From SZAS-79 sp963844255 (GTDB lineage: Bacteria > Pseudomonadota > Gammaproteobacteria > Burkholderiales > SG8-39): 64,000 nt of DNA. The position numbers and the translations under genes are program-made. Below the pieces are notes generated by a model, which was not told the DNA's origin, did not search any database, and was given only the letters and a program-made list of their open reading frames with translations. The stretch is taken from contig CAWJNP010000024.1 of the NCBI GenBank assembly GCA_963844255.1, positions 124,001 to 188,000 on the forward strand, written 5' to 3'. Each line of letters opens with the position of its first letter. Position 1 is the stretch's first letter. Below, piece after piece: positions 1 to 9,540 of this stretch.

Positions 1-65
1 TTCCTTACAAAGTCGCCACGGTTCTTCCGGAAGATTGCGGAAAGTGGGTGCTCTTATTCACTTAC

Positions 66-142
66 TGTACCGGTACCGATACACAAACTGACAGGAAACC
101 AGCCTCAATACTCGGGTTATGCAAACATTTCTTTCAAATTTA
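66..142. repeat. Intergenic repeat, copy 1
   Basis: A stretch of about 77 bp opens with a near-palindrome (TGTACCGGTACCGATACA, 66-83), continues with CACAAACTG and ends in a T/A-rich tail. It aligns with 13831-13907 at roughly 65-70 percent identity by eye, with the palindrome best conserved. Both copies lie between genes. It may be an operator-bearing element or a small dispersed repeat; nothing in the window shows which. The rest of 1-248 holds no gene that I can support. Confidence 0.45.
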
Positions 143-248
143 AGCCAAGAACCATCCGACAAGCAACGCTTCGGGACAGCCTAAAAAGTCGACTCTGACC
201 CCACTTAAACCGTAAACTTCCGCCCACATCCAACGACCAACGGGCACC

Positions 249-1220
249 ATGAACGCCCCGACCAGCCAGATCCCCGCCCTGCCGGCGGCCGAAGCACGCG
301 CAGTCCTGGAGCGGATCGCGCAGAACATCGAACGCGTCCTGCAGGGCCAGCATGCATCGATCCGCATGCTGCTGGCCGCCTTTTCCGCAGGCGGCCATGT
401 GCTGATCGAGGACGTACCCGGCACCGGCAAGACAACCCTGGCGAAGGCCCTTGCGCAGTCGATCGGCGCGCCCTTCGCGCGCATCCAGTTCACGCCGGAT
501 CTGCTGCCCTCGGACATCCTCGGGGTATCGATCTACAACCCGCGCGAGCAGAACTTCGAGTTCCGCGAGGGCCCGGTGTTCACCAGCATCCTGCTGGCCG
601 ACGAGATCAACCGCGCCAGTCCGCGCACCCAGTCGGCCCTGCTCGAGGTCATGGGCGAAGCGCAGGTCACGGTCGAGGGCCGCACCCAGCACCTCGATCC
701 CCTGTTCTTCGTGATGGCGACCCAGAACCCGGTGGAGTTCCGAGGAACCTATCCCCTGCCCGAAGCACAGATGGACCGCTTTGCGATGCGCCTGTCGCTC
801 GGCTACATCGACGCGGCCATGGAAGTGGCGATGCTCACGGCGCAGGAGCACGAGCATCCGCTGGCCGCGATCGGTGCGGTCGCGAGCCACGCCGAGGTGC
901 TCGGCGCACGTGCCGCAGCGCACGCGGTGCGCATCGCCGACGAACTCAAGGGCTACATCGTGGCCCTGGCCCGCGCGACGCGCGAAGCCTCTTCGGTGCA
1001 GCTCGGCTGCGGGCCGCGGGCCTCGATTGCGCTGACCCAGGTCGCGCGCGCGCTGGCGCTGATCGACGGCGAGGCTTTCGTGCGGCCGGAACACGTGCGC
1101 GAAGCCGCACAGAGCGTGCTCGCGCACCGCATCGTGCTGCAGCCCCAGGCGCGCTATGCAGGCGCCAGCGGCGCGTCCATCGTCGCCGACGCGCTCGATT
1201 CGGTCCCGGTTCCCGCCTAG
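249..1220 (+). CDS. MoxR-family AAA+ ATPase
   Basis: A 323-residue MoxR ATPase, the usual family length. Walker A is GTGKTT near residues 60-65, Walker B is LLADEINRASP near 115-125, and sensor 1 is FVMATQNPVEFRGTYPLPEAQ-like near 155-170. MoxR proteins are chaperone-like ATPases that mature or insert partner proteins, commonly DUF58 (VWA-like) partners. Ten bases after its stop comes a DUF58 gene and then a transglutaminase, the standard moxR-DUF58-tgpA order, so the three are probably one operon. The ATG at 249 follows a short leader without a strong Shine-Dalgarno sequence. Confidence 0.93.
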   Translation: MNAPTSQIPALPAAEARAVLERIAQNIERVLQGQHASIRMLLAAFSAGGHVLIEDVPGTGKTTLAKALAQSIGAPFARIQFTPDLLPSDILGVSIYNPREQNFEFREGPVFTSILLADEINRASPRTQSALLEVMGEAQVTVEGRTQHLDPLFFVMATQNPVEFRGTYPLPEAQMDRFAMRLSLGYIDAAMEVAMLTAQEHEHPLAAIGAVASHAEVLGARAAAHAVRIADELKGYIVALARATREASSVQLGCGPRASIALTQVARALALIDGEAFVRPEHVREAAQSVLAHRIVLQPQARYAGASGASIVADALDSVPVPA

Positions 1221-1230
1221 GCCGGCTGCC

Positions 1231-2566
1231 GTGCGGCGGCTCCATTACTCGCTGCTACGCCTGGTCACGACGTTCGACCGCTTCGTGCGCGAACGCCTGA
1301 CCGGCGCGGGAAAGCTCGTGGCCGTCAGCGCCTTCATGGCCGCGATCGTCGGCCTGGACACCCATCAGTCCCTCGCCTCGCAGGTGTTTTCCCTGCTTGC
1401 GGCAATGCTCGCCCTGTCGGCGACGCTGAGCCTGCTGTTCCGCGCGCGGGTGCAGGTACGGCGCCAGTTGCCGCGCTTCGCCACAGCCGGCGAGGAACTC
1501 AGCTACCGCGTCACGCTCGACAACGCGGGCACCCGCCCGCTCGCGGACCTGGAAGTGCGCGAGCGCTTCGACGGCCAGCGTCCGACCTACGCCGAGTTCC
1601 GCCGCGCGCGCGAGCCCGGGGAATTGAAGCGCAACTGGGTCGACCGCAAGGGCGGCTACTTTCGCTGGCGCCATCTGGTCGAGCGTCGTCTGCCCGAGCG
1701 TGTGTCGATCAACGCGGGCGCGCCGGTGCAGCTGATGCCGGCCGGTGCGCACGCGCAGTTGCGCGCGACCCTTGTGCCACGCAGGCGCGGGGTGCTCGCG
1801 TTTGCCGGAATCGACGTAATCCGGCCCGACGCATTCGGTCTCGCCTACGGTCGCGCGTGCCTGCCCCTGCCCGATCGGCTGGTCGTGCTGCCGAAACGCT
1901 ACCGCCTGCCACAGGTATTGCTGCCGGCGCAGCGCCTGCTCCAGCCCGGAGGCCACGCGCTCGCCTCCACGATCGGCGATTCGGAAGAATTCCTCGCGCT
2001 GCGCGAGTACCGCCCCGGCGACAGCCTGCGGCGACTGCACTGGAAAAGCTTTGCGCGCACCGGCGAGCCGGTGGTCAAGGAATTCGAGACCGAGTTCTTC
2101 GAGCGCCATGCGCTTGTGCTCGACACCGGCGCCGCGAGCGAGACCGAGGCATTCGAGGAGGCCGTGTCGATAGCCGCCTCATTTGTCTACACCATCGACA
2201 CGCAGGAATGCCTGCTGGACCTCGTGTTCGTGGCCGGCGAGACCGAATGCCATACGGCCGGACGCGGCGAGGCGTCCAATGTGCACCTGCTCGAAGTGCT
2301 GGCCGGGCTGGGGCCATCGCAGGCGGAAGACTTCGACAAACTCGCGCGCGAAGTGCTTGCCATGCGCGGCACGCTGTCTTCGGCGGTGTTCGTCCTGCTG
2401 GCCTGGGATGCGCCGCGCAGGAAGCTGGTGGCCGCGCTGACCGCGGCGGGCCTCGGCGTGCGCGTGCTGCTGGTCAGTGACACGCCACCCGCGGGACGCA
2501 GAAGCCGCCGGCCTGCTCGTCCTGCAACCGGGCAGGATCGAGGCCGGTCTCGCGGGGCTTGCATGA
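1231..2566 (+). CDS. DUF58 protein (one apparent +1 frameshift)
   Basis: A DUF58 membrane-anchored protein, the usual MoxR partner. Two N-terminal hydrophobic segments (about residues 25-75) are followed by the family motif GDSLRRLHWKSFAR near residue 265. Translation from the GTG at 1231 stays in frame to about 2496; there an extra base, probably the A at 2496, shifts it. Past that point the +1 frame reads the expected DUF58 tail (AEAAGLLVLQPGRIEAGLAG) and stops at TGA 2564-2566, overlapping the ATG of the next gene as ATGA. Without the extra base the protein is 444 residues. As sequenced, frame 0 reads straight into the next gene and gives a false 1100-residue fusion. Confidence 0.8.
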
Positions 2567-4623
2567 ACGCCGCACTCGATACCGCTGCATCCGTCGCGCC
2601 TTCCACGCCGCGGGCGCATATCGCGCCGGTGCTGCTTGCTGCCGCGCTCGCGTTCTGGGGATGGCAGACGAGGAACGGCTTCGCCTCGGCGGGATTCGCG
2701 CTCGCGATGCTGCTGCCGGCGCTCACGCAGCTGCGCCTGGAACTCAGCGAACGCGACCAGCAGCGCATCGCCGACCTGACCATGATCCTGTATGTCGCCG
2801 TCGCGGCCTCGTTTATCGCCACCGACGGCCTGCGCCTGGGCGTCCACGATTCCCTCGTCTGGCTGCCGGGCGTCGCACTGCCGCTGATGCTTGCGCAGAC
2901 CATGAGCCTTGAGGGCCGCGTGCCGATGAGCGCGTTGTTCAGGTACCTGCGCAGACAGAAGGCGCGCGGGGAGAACGTGAGGGATCCGCGGGTGGACCTG
3001 ACCGGCCCCTACCTCGCGCTGACGCTGATCGCGGCGGGCATGGCGAACCGTGAAGGGCACGGATACTTCATCGGCGTGGTGCTGATCGTGTCGGCCGCGC
3101 TGATCCGGATCAAGCCATCCCGCGTGGGCGTCGCGCCCTGGCTTGCGGCCCTGTGCCTTGCGGTCGGCGCCGGGTTCGGCGTTCAGTCTGGACTGTATAC
3201 GCTGCAGACGATCGTTGAGGACTGGATCATCGACTGGCAATTCAGCGGCCCGGTCTCCGACCCGTACCGCAGCTCGACCCGAATCGGTGAACTGGGCCGG
3301 CTGAAATTCGAGGACGCGATCGTGATGCGCGTCTACGCCGCGCGCGATGGCCACGACAAACCCGAGCTGCTGCATCAGGCGAGCTACAACCACTACGCAG
3401 GCACCACCTGGCTCGCACGCCAGGGCAGCCTGGAACCCCTGCGCGCAAGCGGGGACGGCACCCTGTTTGCGCTCGACCCTGCCACGCCACCCGGCAGGTC
3501 CGGTGTGCCGCAGCGGCTGCGCCTGTCGCAGCGCGTGCAGGACGGGCGCACCCTGCTGGCCCTGCCGCTGAATGCGCAGGGCGTGACCGACCTCGTCGCG
3601 AGCCGGGTGCGCGGGAACGGCTACGGCGCGGTGCAGGCGGAAATGGAAGTCCCCTGGACTTTCTATACCGCCCTGTATGGACCAGGCGCTTCGAGCGCCT
3701 ATGCACCCGCGGACCGCGAGGATCTGGCGGTGCCCGGAAAGGAGAAGCCGGCGCTGGAGGCGGTGGTGCGACAACTCGGCCTGGCGGCACTTCCTCCGGC
3801 TGCCGCGGCCGCGCGAGTAAAGGCGTTTCTGGCGGAGTTCAAATACACGACCGTGAGGAACCACCCGTTCTCGGACCTGATCCCGGGGTCGGAAACACCG
3901 CTCGCCGAATTCCTCAACACCACACGGCGCGGCCACTGCGAATATTTCGCCACCGCGGCAACGCTTCTTCTGCGCACCGCCGGCATCCCTGCACGCTATG
4001 CGACCGGGTTCGCGATCGGCGACTGGAGCAGCTGGGAAGACGCGTGGATCGTGCGCGAACGCCACGCGCATGCCTGGACCCGCGCCTTTGTCGACGGGAA
4101 GTGGATCGACCTGGACACGACACCCGCAGTCTGGTTCGCGGAAGAGGAATCCCTTGCCCCGACAGCGCAGCGTTTCGTCGATTTCCTGCGCTGGGCGGGC
4201 TTCCGCTGGCGCACGCGCGACGACAGCGAAACCCGCGTCCTGGCCTGGGTCGTGGTCGGACTGGCGGCGCTGATCCTCGTGTGGAAGCTCGTCACCGAAG
4301 GCGGCCTGGTCCGGCTTGCCGGGCGACGCGGCGGCCAGGTTGCCGCGCGACCGGGTGGCGATTCTGAGTTCTTCGCGATCGAAGCCGCCCTCGCAAAGAA
4401 AGTACCGCGCGCCCGCGGTGAGGCGCTGCTCGACTGGCTGCCGCGGGCGGCGACGGACCTCGGTCCGCAGGTCCGCCACGAGCTGCAGGACCTCGCCGGC
4501 CTCCACTACCGATACCGCTTTGACCCGCAGGGGCTGGATTCGTCCGGACGGGCAAGCCTCGCGTTGCGCTGCAGGGAACTGCTGCGCTTGCTGGGCAACA
4601 CCCGCGCTGCGCCGGGCGCGTAG
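2563..4623 (+). CDS. tgpA: TgpA-type transglutaminase (DUF3488/DUF4129 membrane protein)
   Basis: A 686-residue inner-membrane protein. About six hydrophobic segments in residues 15-215 (DUF3488) precede a periplasmic transglutaminase-like core: the catalytic Cys is in RGHCEYFATAATLLLR, the His in RERHAHAWTRAF and the Asp in WIDLDTTP. A further membrane segment (VLAWVVVGLAALILVWKL) and a DUF4129-like cytoplasmic tail follow. The order matches Pseudomonas TgpA. The start ATG 2563 overlaps the DUF58 stop in the alternate frame, so translation is probably coupled. It likely acts on periplasmic or cell-wall protein substrates; the actual substrate is not evident. Confidence 0.87.
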   Translation: MNAALDTAASVAPSTPRAHIAPVLLAAALAFWGWQTRNGFASAGFALAMLLPALTQLRLELSERDQQRIADLTMILYVAVAASFIATDGLRLGVHDSLVWLPGVALPLMLAQTMSLEGRVPMSALFRYLRRQKARGENVRDPRVDLTGPYLALTLIAAGMANREGHGYFIGVVLIVSAALIRIKPSRVGVAPWLAALCLAVGAGFGVQSGLYTLQTIVEDWIIDWQFSGPVSDPYRSSTRIGELGRLKFEDAIVMRVYAARDGHDKPELLHQASYNHYAGTTWLARQGSLEPLRASGDGTLFALDPATPPGRSGVPQRLRLSQRVQDGRTLLALPLNAQGVTDLVASRVRGNGYGAVQAEMEVPWTFYTALYGPGASSAYAPADREDLAVPGKEKPALEAVVRQLGLAALPPAAAAARVKAFLAEFKYTTVRNHPFSDLIPGSETPLAEFLNTTRRGHCEYFATAATLLLRTAGIPARYATGFAIGDWSSWEDAWIVRERHAHAWTRAFVDGKWIDLDTTPAVWFAEEESLAPTAQRFVDFLRWAGFRWRTRDDSETRVLAWVVVGLAALILVWKLVTEGGLVRLAGRRGGQVAARPGGDSEFFAIEAALAKKVPRARGEALLDWLPRAATDLGPQVRHELQDLAGLHYRYRFDPQGLDSSGRASLALRCRELLRLLGNTRAAPGA

Positions 4624-4655
4624 AATGCGCGCACGAATCAAGGAGGAAACACATC

Positions 4656-5207
4656 ATGTCCGGTGGTGCGCATGTCGACCCGTCCAACAAGAAGATCGCG
4701 CTGCAGATCGCGATCCTTGCCGTCGTGCTCGCGTTTTCCGAGATGCTCGGCAAGGGCGCCCAGACCGAGGCCCTGAGCGCGAACATCAAGGCGTCCAACC
4801 TCTGGGCGTTCTATCAGGCCAAGACGCTGCGCCAGACCACCATCCGTACCGCTGCCGACACGCTGGCGGCGCAGTCCGGCGGCGCGCCCTCCGAGTCTGC
4901 CGCGAAGCAGATCGACAAATGGCGCAAGACCGCCGAGCGCTACCAGTCCGAACCCGAGACCAACGAGGGTCGCGACCAGCTCGCCCAGCGTGCAAAGCAG
5001 GCCGAAAAGGAACGCGATCTCGCACTGGCCTCCTACCATCAATACGAGATCGCCTCGGCTGCGGTGCAGATCGCGATCGTGCTGGCATCGGCCGAAGTCA
5101 TCACCAGCGTGGTTGCGCTTGGCTGGATCTCGGCCGGGCTGGGCGTCGCCGCGGTCGCGTTCTGCCTGATCGGCTTTTTCTGGCCGACCGCGGTGCACCT
5201 GTTCTAG
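4656..5207 (+). CDS. DUF4337 membrane protein
   Basis: A 183-residue protein resembling the DUF4337 family. A first hydrophobic segment (about residues 12-30, KIALQIAILAVVLAFSEMLG) is followed by a charged helical middle likely to be periplasmic or coiled, then two C-terminal membrane segments (about 125-180). A strong Shine-Dalgarno sequence (AAGGAGG, about 4640-4646) sits ahead of the ATG at 4656. It lies 32 bp after tgpA on the same strand and may be the last gene of that operon. No enzymatic motif is visible and the function is unknown. Confidence 0.75.
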   Translation: MSGGAHVDPSNKKIALQIAILAVVLAFSEMLGKGAQTEALSANIKASNLWAFYQAKTLRQTTIRTAADTLAAQSGGAPSESAAKQIDKWRKTAERYQSEPETNEGRDQLAQRAKQAEKERDLALASYHQYEIASAAVQIAIVLASAEVITSVVALGWISAGLGVAAVAFCLIGFFWPTAVHLF

Positions 5208-5226
5208 CCGGCGCGCCGAGCCGCCG

Positions 5227-7910
5227 CTAGCGCTGCCAGGCAGCCGGACGCTCGACGTCGATGCCGTAGCGTTCGATCGCCGCGGCGACTTTGCTGCGTT
5301 CGATGGTGCCTTCGTCGGCCAGCGCGGCCAGCGCCGCGATGACGATATGCTCGCGGCTCGACCTCGAAGAAATCCCGCAGGGCCGCACGTGTGTCGCTGC
5401 GTCCGAAACCGTCGGTACCCAGGGTGACGTACCTGCGCGGCATCTGCGCGCGGATCAGCTCGGGCACCGCGCGCACGTAGTCGCTCGCCGCAAGCGCCGG
5501 ACCCTGCGCATTTCCGAGGCAGGCCTCGGCCCACCCTTGCCGCTTCGGCGCGAGCGGATGCAGCCGGTTCCAGCGCTCGGCCTCCATCCCGTCGCGCGCG
5601 AGTTCGGAAAAACTGGTGACGCTCCAGACATTCGCCGCCACGCCCCAGTCCGTCTCCAGCAGCGCGCCCGCCGCAATCACCTCGCGCAGAATGGTGCCGG
5701 AACCGAGCAGCTGGATTTGCGCCTTGTCGCGCGTCTGCAGCCGGTACATGCCGCGCAGGATGCCCTCCTCCGCTCCGGCCGGCATCGCCGGGTGCACGTA
5801 GTTCTCGTTCATCACGGTGAGGTAATAGAAGACATCCTCCCCGGCTTCCAGCATGCGGCGCGCGCCGTCCTGCACGATCACCGTGAGTTCATAGCCGAAA
5901 CACGGATCCCAGGCGCGCAGGTTGGGAATCGTCGAGGCGATCAGGTGGCTGGAGCCGTCCTCGTGCTGCAAGCCCTCGCCCGGACAGCGTGGTGCGCCCG
6001 GCGGTGGCGCCGACCAGGAAACCGCGCGAGCGCTGGTCGGCCGCAGCCCAGACGAGATCGCCGACGCGCTGGAAACCGAACATCGAGTAGTAGATGTAGA
6101 ACGGCAGCATCGGCGTGCCGTGGGCGCTGTAACTGGTGGCGGCGGCGATCCATGACGACAGTGCGCCGGCCTCGGTGATCCCTTCCTCGAGGATCTGCCC
6201 GTCCTTGGCTTCCTTGTAGTAGAGCAGCTCGGCCTTGTCCTCGGGTTCATAGAGCTGGCCGACCGCGGAATAGATGCCGACCTGGCGAAACAGGCTCTGC
6301 ATGCCGAAGGTGCGCGCTTCGTCCGCGACGATCGGCACGACCCGGCGGCCGATCGTCGGATCCTTCAAGCAGCTGCGAGAGCATCTGCACGAAGATCATC
6401 GTGCGTCGACTGCTCGCGGTCGCGCGTGCCTTCGAGCAGGCGCTGGAAGCTGGCGAGCGCCGGCACCGGCAGGGCCTCGCAGGCGGCGCTGCGCACGGGC
6501 AGATAGCCGCCAAGCTTCTGCCGCTGCGCGTGCAGGTAGGTGATTTCCGGACTGTCGGGGCCCGGCGTATAGAAGCGCACCGCCTCGACGTCCGCATCCG
6601 ACAGCGGCAGCGAAAACCGGTCGCGAAAGGCGCGCAGCGCCTCGGCGTCGAGTTTTTTCTGCTGGTGGGTGCCCATTCGCCCCTGGCCCGCATGCCCCAT
6701 GCCGTAGCCCTTCTTGGTCTGCGCGAGGATCACGGTCGGGCGGCCCTTGTGATTCATCGCCGCCGCGTAGGCGGCATGGATCTTCACCGCGTCGTGGCCG
6801 CCGCGGCGCAGCTGGTCGATGTCCGCGTCGGTCATGTGCGCGACCAGCGCCTGCAGCTCGGGATACTTGTTGAAGAAGTGCTCGCGATTGGAGCGCCCGT
6901 CGGTGGCTGCGTAGGTCTGGAATTCGCCGTCGACCGTTTCGTGCAGGCGCTTCAAGAGGATACCTTCCTCGTCGCGCGCGAACAGCGCGTCCCAGTCGCC
7001 GCCCCAGAGCAGCTTGACGACGTTCCAGCCGGCGCCGGCGAACAGGCCTTCGAGCTCCTGGACGATCGAGCCGTTGCCGCGCACCGGGCCGTCGAGCCGC
7101 TGCAGGTTGCAGTTGACCACGAAGATCAGGTTGTCGAGACCCTCGCGCGCCGCAATCGACAAGCCCGGCGAGCGACTCGGGTTCGTCCATTTCGCCGTCA
7201 CCGACGAACGACCAGACCTTGCGCCCCGCCGTATCGAGCAGGCCGCGGTCGGCAAGATAGCGCATGAAGCGCGCCTGGTAGATCGCACTGATCGGGCCCA
7301 GCCCCATCGAGCCGGTGGGGAACTGCCAGAAATCGGGCATCAGCCACGGGTGCGGATACGAGGACAGCCCCCGGCCGCCCGTTTCACGGCGATAGCTGTC
7401 GAGCTGGGCCTCGGTGAGGCGCCCTTCGAGGTACGCGCGCGCATACACGCCCGGCGCCGAGTGCGGCTGGAAATACACCAGATCGCCGGACTGTCCCGCA
7501 CGGAAGAAGTGATTGAACCCGACTTCGAAAAGGTCCGCTGCCGAGGCATAGCTCGCGATATGCCCGCCGAGTTCCGGATGCGCGCGGTTGGCGCGCACCA
7601 CCATCGCCATCGCATTCCAGCGCACCAGCGACCCGAGTCGCTCCTCCAGTGCGAGATCGCCCGGAAACTGCGGCTGGGATTCGAGCTGCACGCTGTTCCG
7701 GTAGGAGGTGTTCATGACCGGCGGCATCGGCACGCGCCGTGCGCGCGCGTGCTCGAACAGCTTGCGCAGGAGGAAGGTCGCGCGCTCGCGCCCTTCGACA
7801 GCGACGAGCGCGTCGAATGCGTCGAGCCACTCGCGCGTTTCCGCGGGATCGGCATCCGGCGGATTCACGCGCCAGAACGCGGAAGAAACGATATCTGAAA
7901 GGTCGGCCAT
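5227..7910 (-). CDS. aceE: Pyruvate dehydrogenase E1 (five apparent +1 frameshifts)
   Basis: The homodimeric-type E1 that decarboxylates pyruvate with thiamine diphosphate. Reading from the ATG at 7910: SSAFWRVNPP region, VYFQPHSAPGVYARAYLEGR, the ThDP motif GDGEMDEPES continuing to NLIFVVNCNLQRLDGPVRGN, then the transketolase-like domain VVPIVADEARTFGM, and near the end RYVTLGTDGFGRSDTR. The frame changes five times, near 7161, 6402, 6367, 5980 and 5355, each time as if one base were inserted. With these removed the gene encodes about 892 residues (E. coli AceE is 887), ending at 5227. No aceF or lpd is adjacent, which is unusual, and the gene diverges from an Lrp-type regulator. As sequenced it could not make a full protein; read error is likelier than decay because every domain is conserved. 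Confidence 0.88.
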
Positions 7911-7978
7911 GACGGTAAGTCTATCCCGCGGTCCGCCGCAGGTGCTGCCGTTTTTGCTTGTCTGAACGCACATTAAAA

Positions 7979-7997
7979 GCATAACATGCGGTAATGC
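7979..7997. promoter_or_regulatory. Candidate operator palindrome between aceE and the Lrp-type gene
   Basis: GCATAAC and GTAATGC are 7-base arms (one mismatch) separated by five bases. They sit in the A/T-richer 106-bp divergent region, 20 bp before the regulator start. Autoregulation or control of aceE by the Lrp-type protein is plausible but is inferred from position only. Confidence 0.3.
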
Positions 7998-8016
7998 ACA
8001 ACGAATAAAGCACAAA

Positions 8017-8563
8017 ATGCGTGAAACGACGCTGGATGCAACTGACTGGAAAATCCTCGCCCGCCTCCAGGAGGACGCGCGGCTCAGCAACGTCGACCTC
8101 GCCGCGGCGGTTCATCTTTCCCCTTCGCCCTGCCTCAACCGTGTCCGTGCACTTGAGGCGGACGGCATCATCCGGCGTTACGTCACCCTGCTGGACCCGC
8201 TCGAACTCGGCCTCACGGGTCAGTGTGTTCATCCAGGTCACGCTCGAGCGCCAGGTGGAATCGGCTCTCGAGGTGTTCGAGCGCGCGATCAAGTCGCGGC
8301 CCGAAGTGATGGAGTGCTACCTGATGACCGGCGACGCCGACTACCTGATCCGCGTCGTGGTGACCGACGTGCAGGCGCTCGAGCGCTTCATCCTGGATTT
8401 CCTCACACGCATTCCCGGCGTGGGCAACATCCGCTCGAGCTTTGCGTTGAAGCAGGTGAAATACCAGACCGCGCTGCCTCTGGCGCAATTGCAACCCCAG
8501 TCGAAGCAGGCGACGCGGCGCAAACCGTTGCGCAGGAACCTAACACGCACACAACGCAGTTGA
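8017..8563 (+). CDS. Lrp/AsnC-family regulator (one apparent +1 frameshift)
   Basis: An N-terminal helix-turn-helix (TDWKILARLQEDARLSNVDL, then PSPCLNRVRALEADGIIRRY) is joined to an AsnC ligand-binding domain (VFIQVTLERQ, MTGDADYLIRVVV, IPGVGNIRSSFALKQVKY). The two halves are in different frames: one extra base near 8215 (CTCACGGG where CTCCGGG would keep frame) separates them. Corrected length is about 181 residues, slightly long because of a basic C-terminal tail. Lrp-type proteins respond to amino acids or related metabolites; its divergence from aceE suggests control of pyruvate or amino-acid metabolism, which is inference. Confidence 0.82.
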
Positions 8564-8761
8564 GATACGAGGGGTGACATGCGACGGGTTGCGGCACGTG
8601 GCGCGTGGTATGATGCATTCAGCAGGATCCTCAAGCAGTGAATTCGCAGTCCCCTCATCGTCGCGTTCGCGGCATAGTTGGCCTCAAGTTCCCTTTCTTG
8701 GTTTTCTCGCACCGGCGCCGCGGCCCGGATTTGCCGCAGCTCAATCAGAAAGGTAACAACG

Positions 8762-8965
8762 ATGGCAATTGGCACAGTGAAGTGGTTCAACGACAGCAAG
8801 GGCTTCGGATTCATCACCCCCGAGGCGGGCGGCGAAGATCTTTTCGCGCACCACAGCGCGATCCAGATGGACGGCTACAAGTCGCTCAAGGAAGGCCAGC
8901 GCGTTCAGTACGAAGAGCGCACCGGCCCGAAGGGCAAGCAAGCGGCGGACATCAAGGCCGTCTGA
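8762..8965 (+). CDS. Cold-shock domain protein
   Basis: A 67-residue CspA-family protein, full length for the family. RNP1 is KGFGFITP and RNP2 is DLFAHHSAI. It binds single-stranded nucleic acid and melts RNA structure. The start is ATG 8762 after AGAAAGGTAACA; an upstream in-frame start at 8678 would add residues not found in this family. The 198-bp region before it, after the Lrp-type gene, probably includes a long 5' leader typical of csp mRNAs, and a strong terminator follows. Confidence 0.93.
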   Translation: MAIGTVKWFNDSKGFGFITPEAGGEDLFAHHSAIQMDGYKSLKEGQRVQYEERTGPKGKQAADIKAV

Positions 8966-8978
8966 GCTTTGTCTCAAT

Positions 8979-9012
8979 GAAAAAAGGCCCGGTCTTCCGG
9001 GCCTTTTTTTTG
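8979..9012 (+). terminator. Rho-independent terminator after the cold-shock gene
   Basis: A G/C hairpin (GGCCCGG, loop TCTT, CCGGGCC) is followed by eight T residues on the plus strand, with an A run before it. It ends 14 bases after the csp stop codon. The A run on the other side means it could also stop the convergent uspA transcript, which ends at 9033. Confidence 0.9.
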
Positions 9013-9032
9013 GGGAGGCGAGATTCGCCGCG

Positions 9033-9527
9033 CTACTCGGCGGCAATCAGCAGGGTCACACCCACCCCGACGCAGGCCGGCACGGCATAGCGCTCGAACG
9101 CACCGGAACGACCCTCGCCGATCACCACGACCGGAACGTCGGCGCGATCGAGTATCCGCGCTACCGGCGAAAACAGCGCCTGCCACCAGCCCGCGCGCCG
9201 CGTGACACCCAGCACGATCTGCTGCGCACGCGCGCTGCGCGCGACGGCCGTGACCGTGTCGGCCAATCGGCCGACGCCCGCCACAACGTCGAACCGCACG
9301 CCGGCCGCCTGCAGAATCCGGCGCGCTTCGCCGAATGCCGCTTCCGAACGCTCCGCGCGCAATGCGGCACAGGCCCTGCGCGTGACAAACCGCGCTGCGT
9401 GCGCATTCAGCCGCGGCTGCACGTTGACGAGCAGCACCTCGCCATCGACCCTGCGCGCGGTCTGTGCAGCATGGCGAACGGCGGCAAGCGAGGATTTCGA
9501 ACCATTCACGGGCACCAGCAGTTTCAT
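9033..9527 (-). CDS. Universal stress protein (UspA family)
   Basis: A 164-residue UspA-fold protein: N-terminal strand MKLLVPVNGSKSS, strand-helix repeats (GEVLLVNVQPR) and a C-terminal nucleotide-binding-like segment (QIVLGVTRRAG ... VARILDRADVPVVVIG). The ATG at 9527 is preferred over an upstream start at 9590, because it begins exactly at the family's first strand and has GAGG upstream. The classical G-2x-G-9x-G(S/T) ATP motif is only partly recognisable. It lies 14 bp after terC on the same strand and is probably co-transcribed. A stress role is known for the family; the specific trigger is unknown. Confidence 0.85.
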   Translation of the reverse strand: MKLLVPVNGSKSSLAAVRHAAQTARRVDGEVLLVNVQPRLNAHAARFVTRRACAALRAERSEAAFGEARRILQAAGVRFDVVAGVGRLADTVTAVARSARAQQIVLGVTRRAGWWQALFSPVARILDRADVPVVVIGEGRSGAFERYAVPACVGVGVTLLIAAE

Positions 9528-9540
9528 TTTAGAGCGCCTC

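Noticed and set aside
2179..4641. 820-codon open frame on the minus strand opposite tgpA
   Set aside because: It is a high-GC shadow of the transglutaminase gene. Its translation is Arg/Gln/His-rich without domains, while the plus frame has catalytic motifs and membrane helices.
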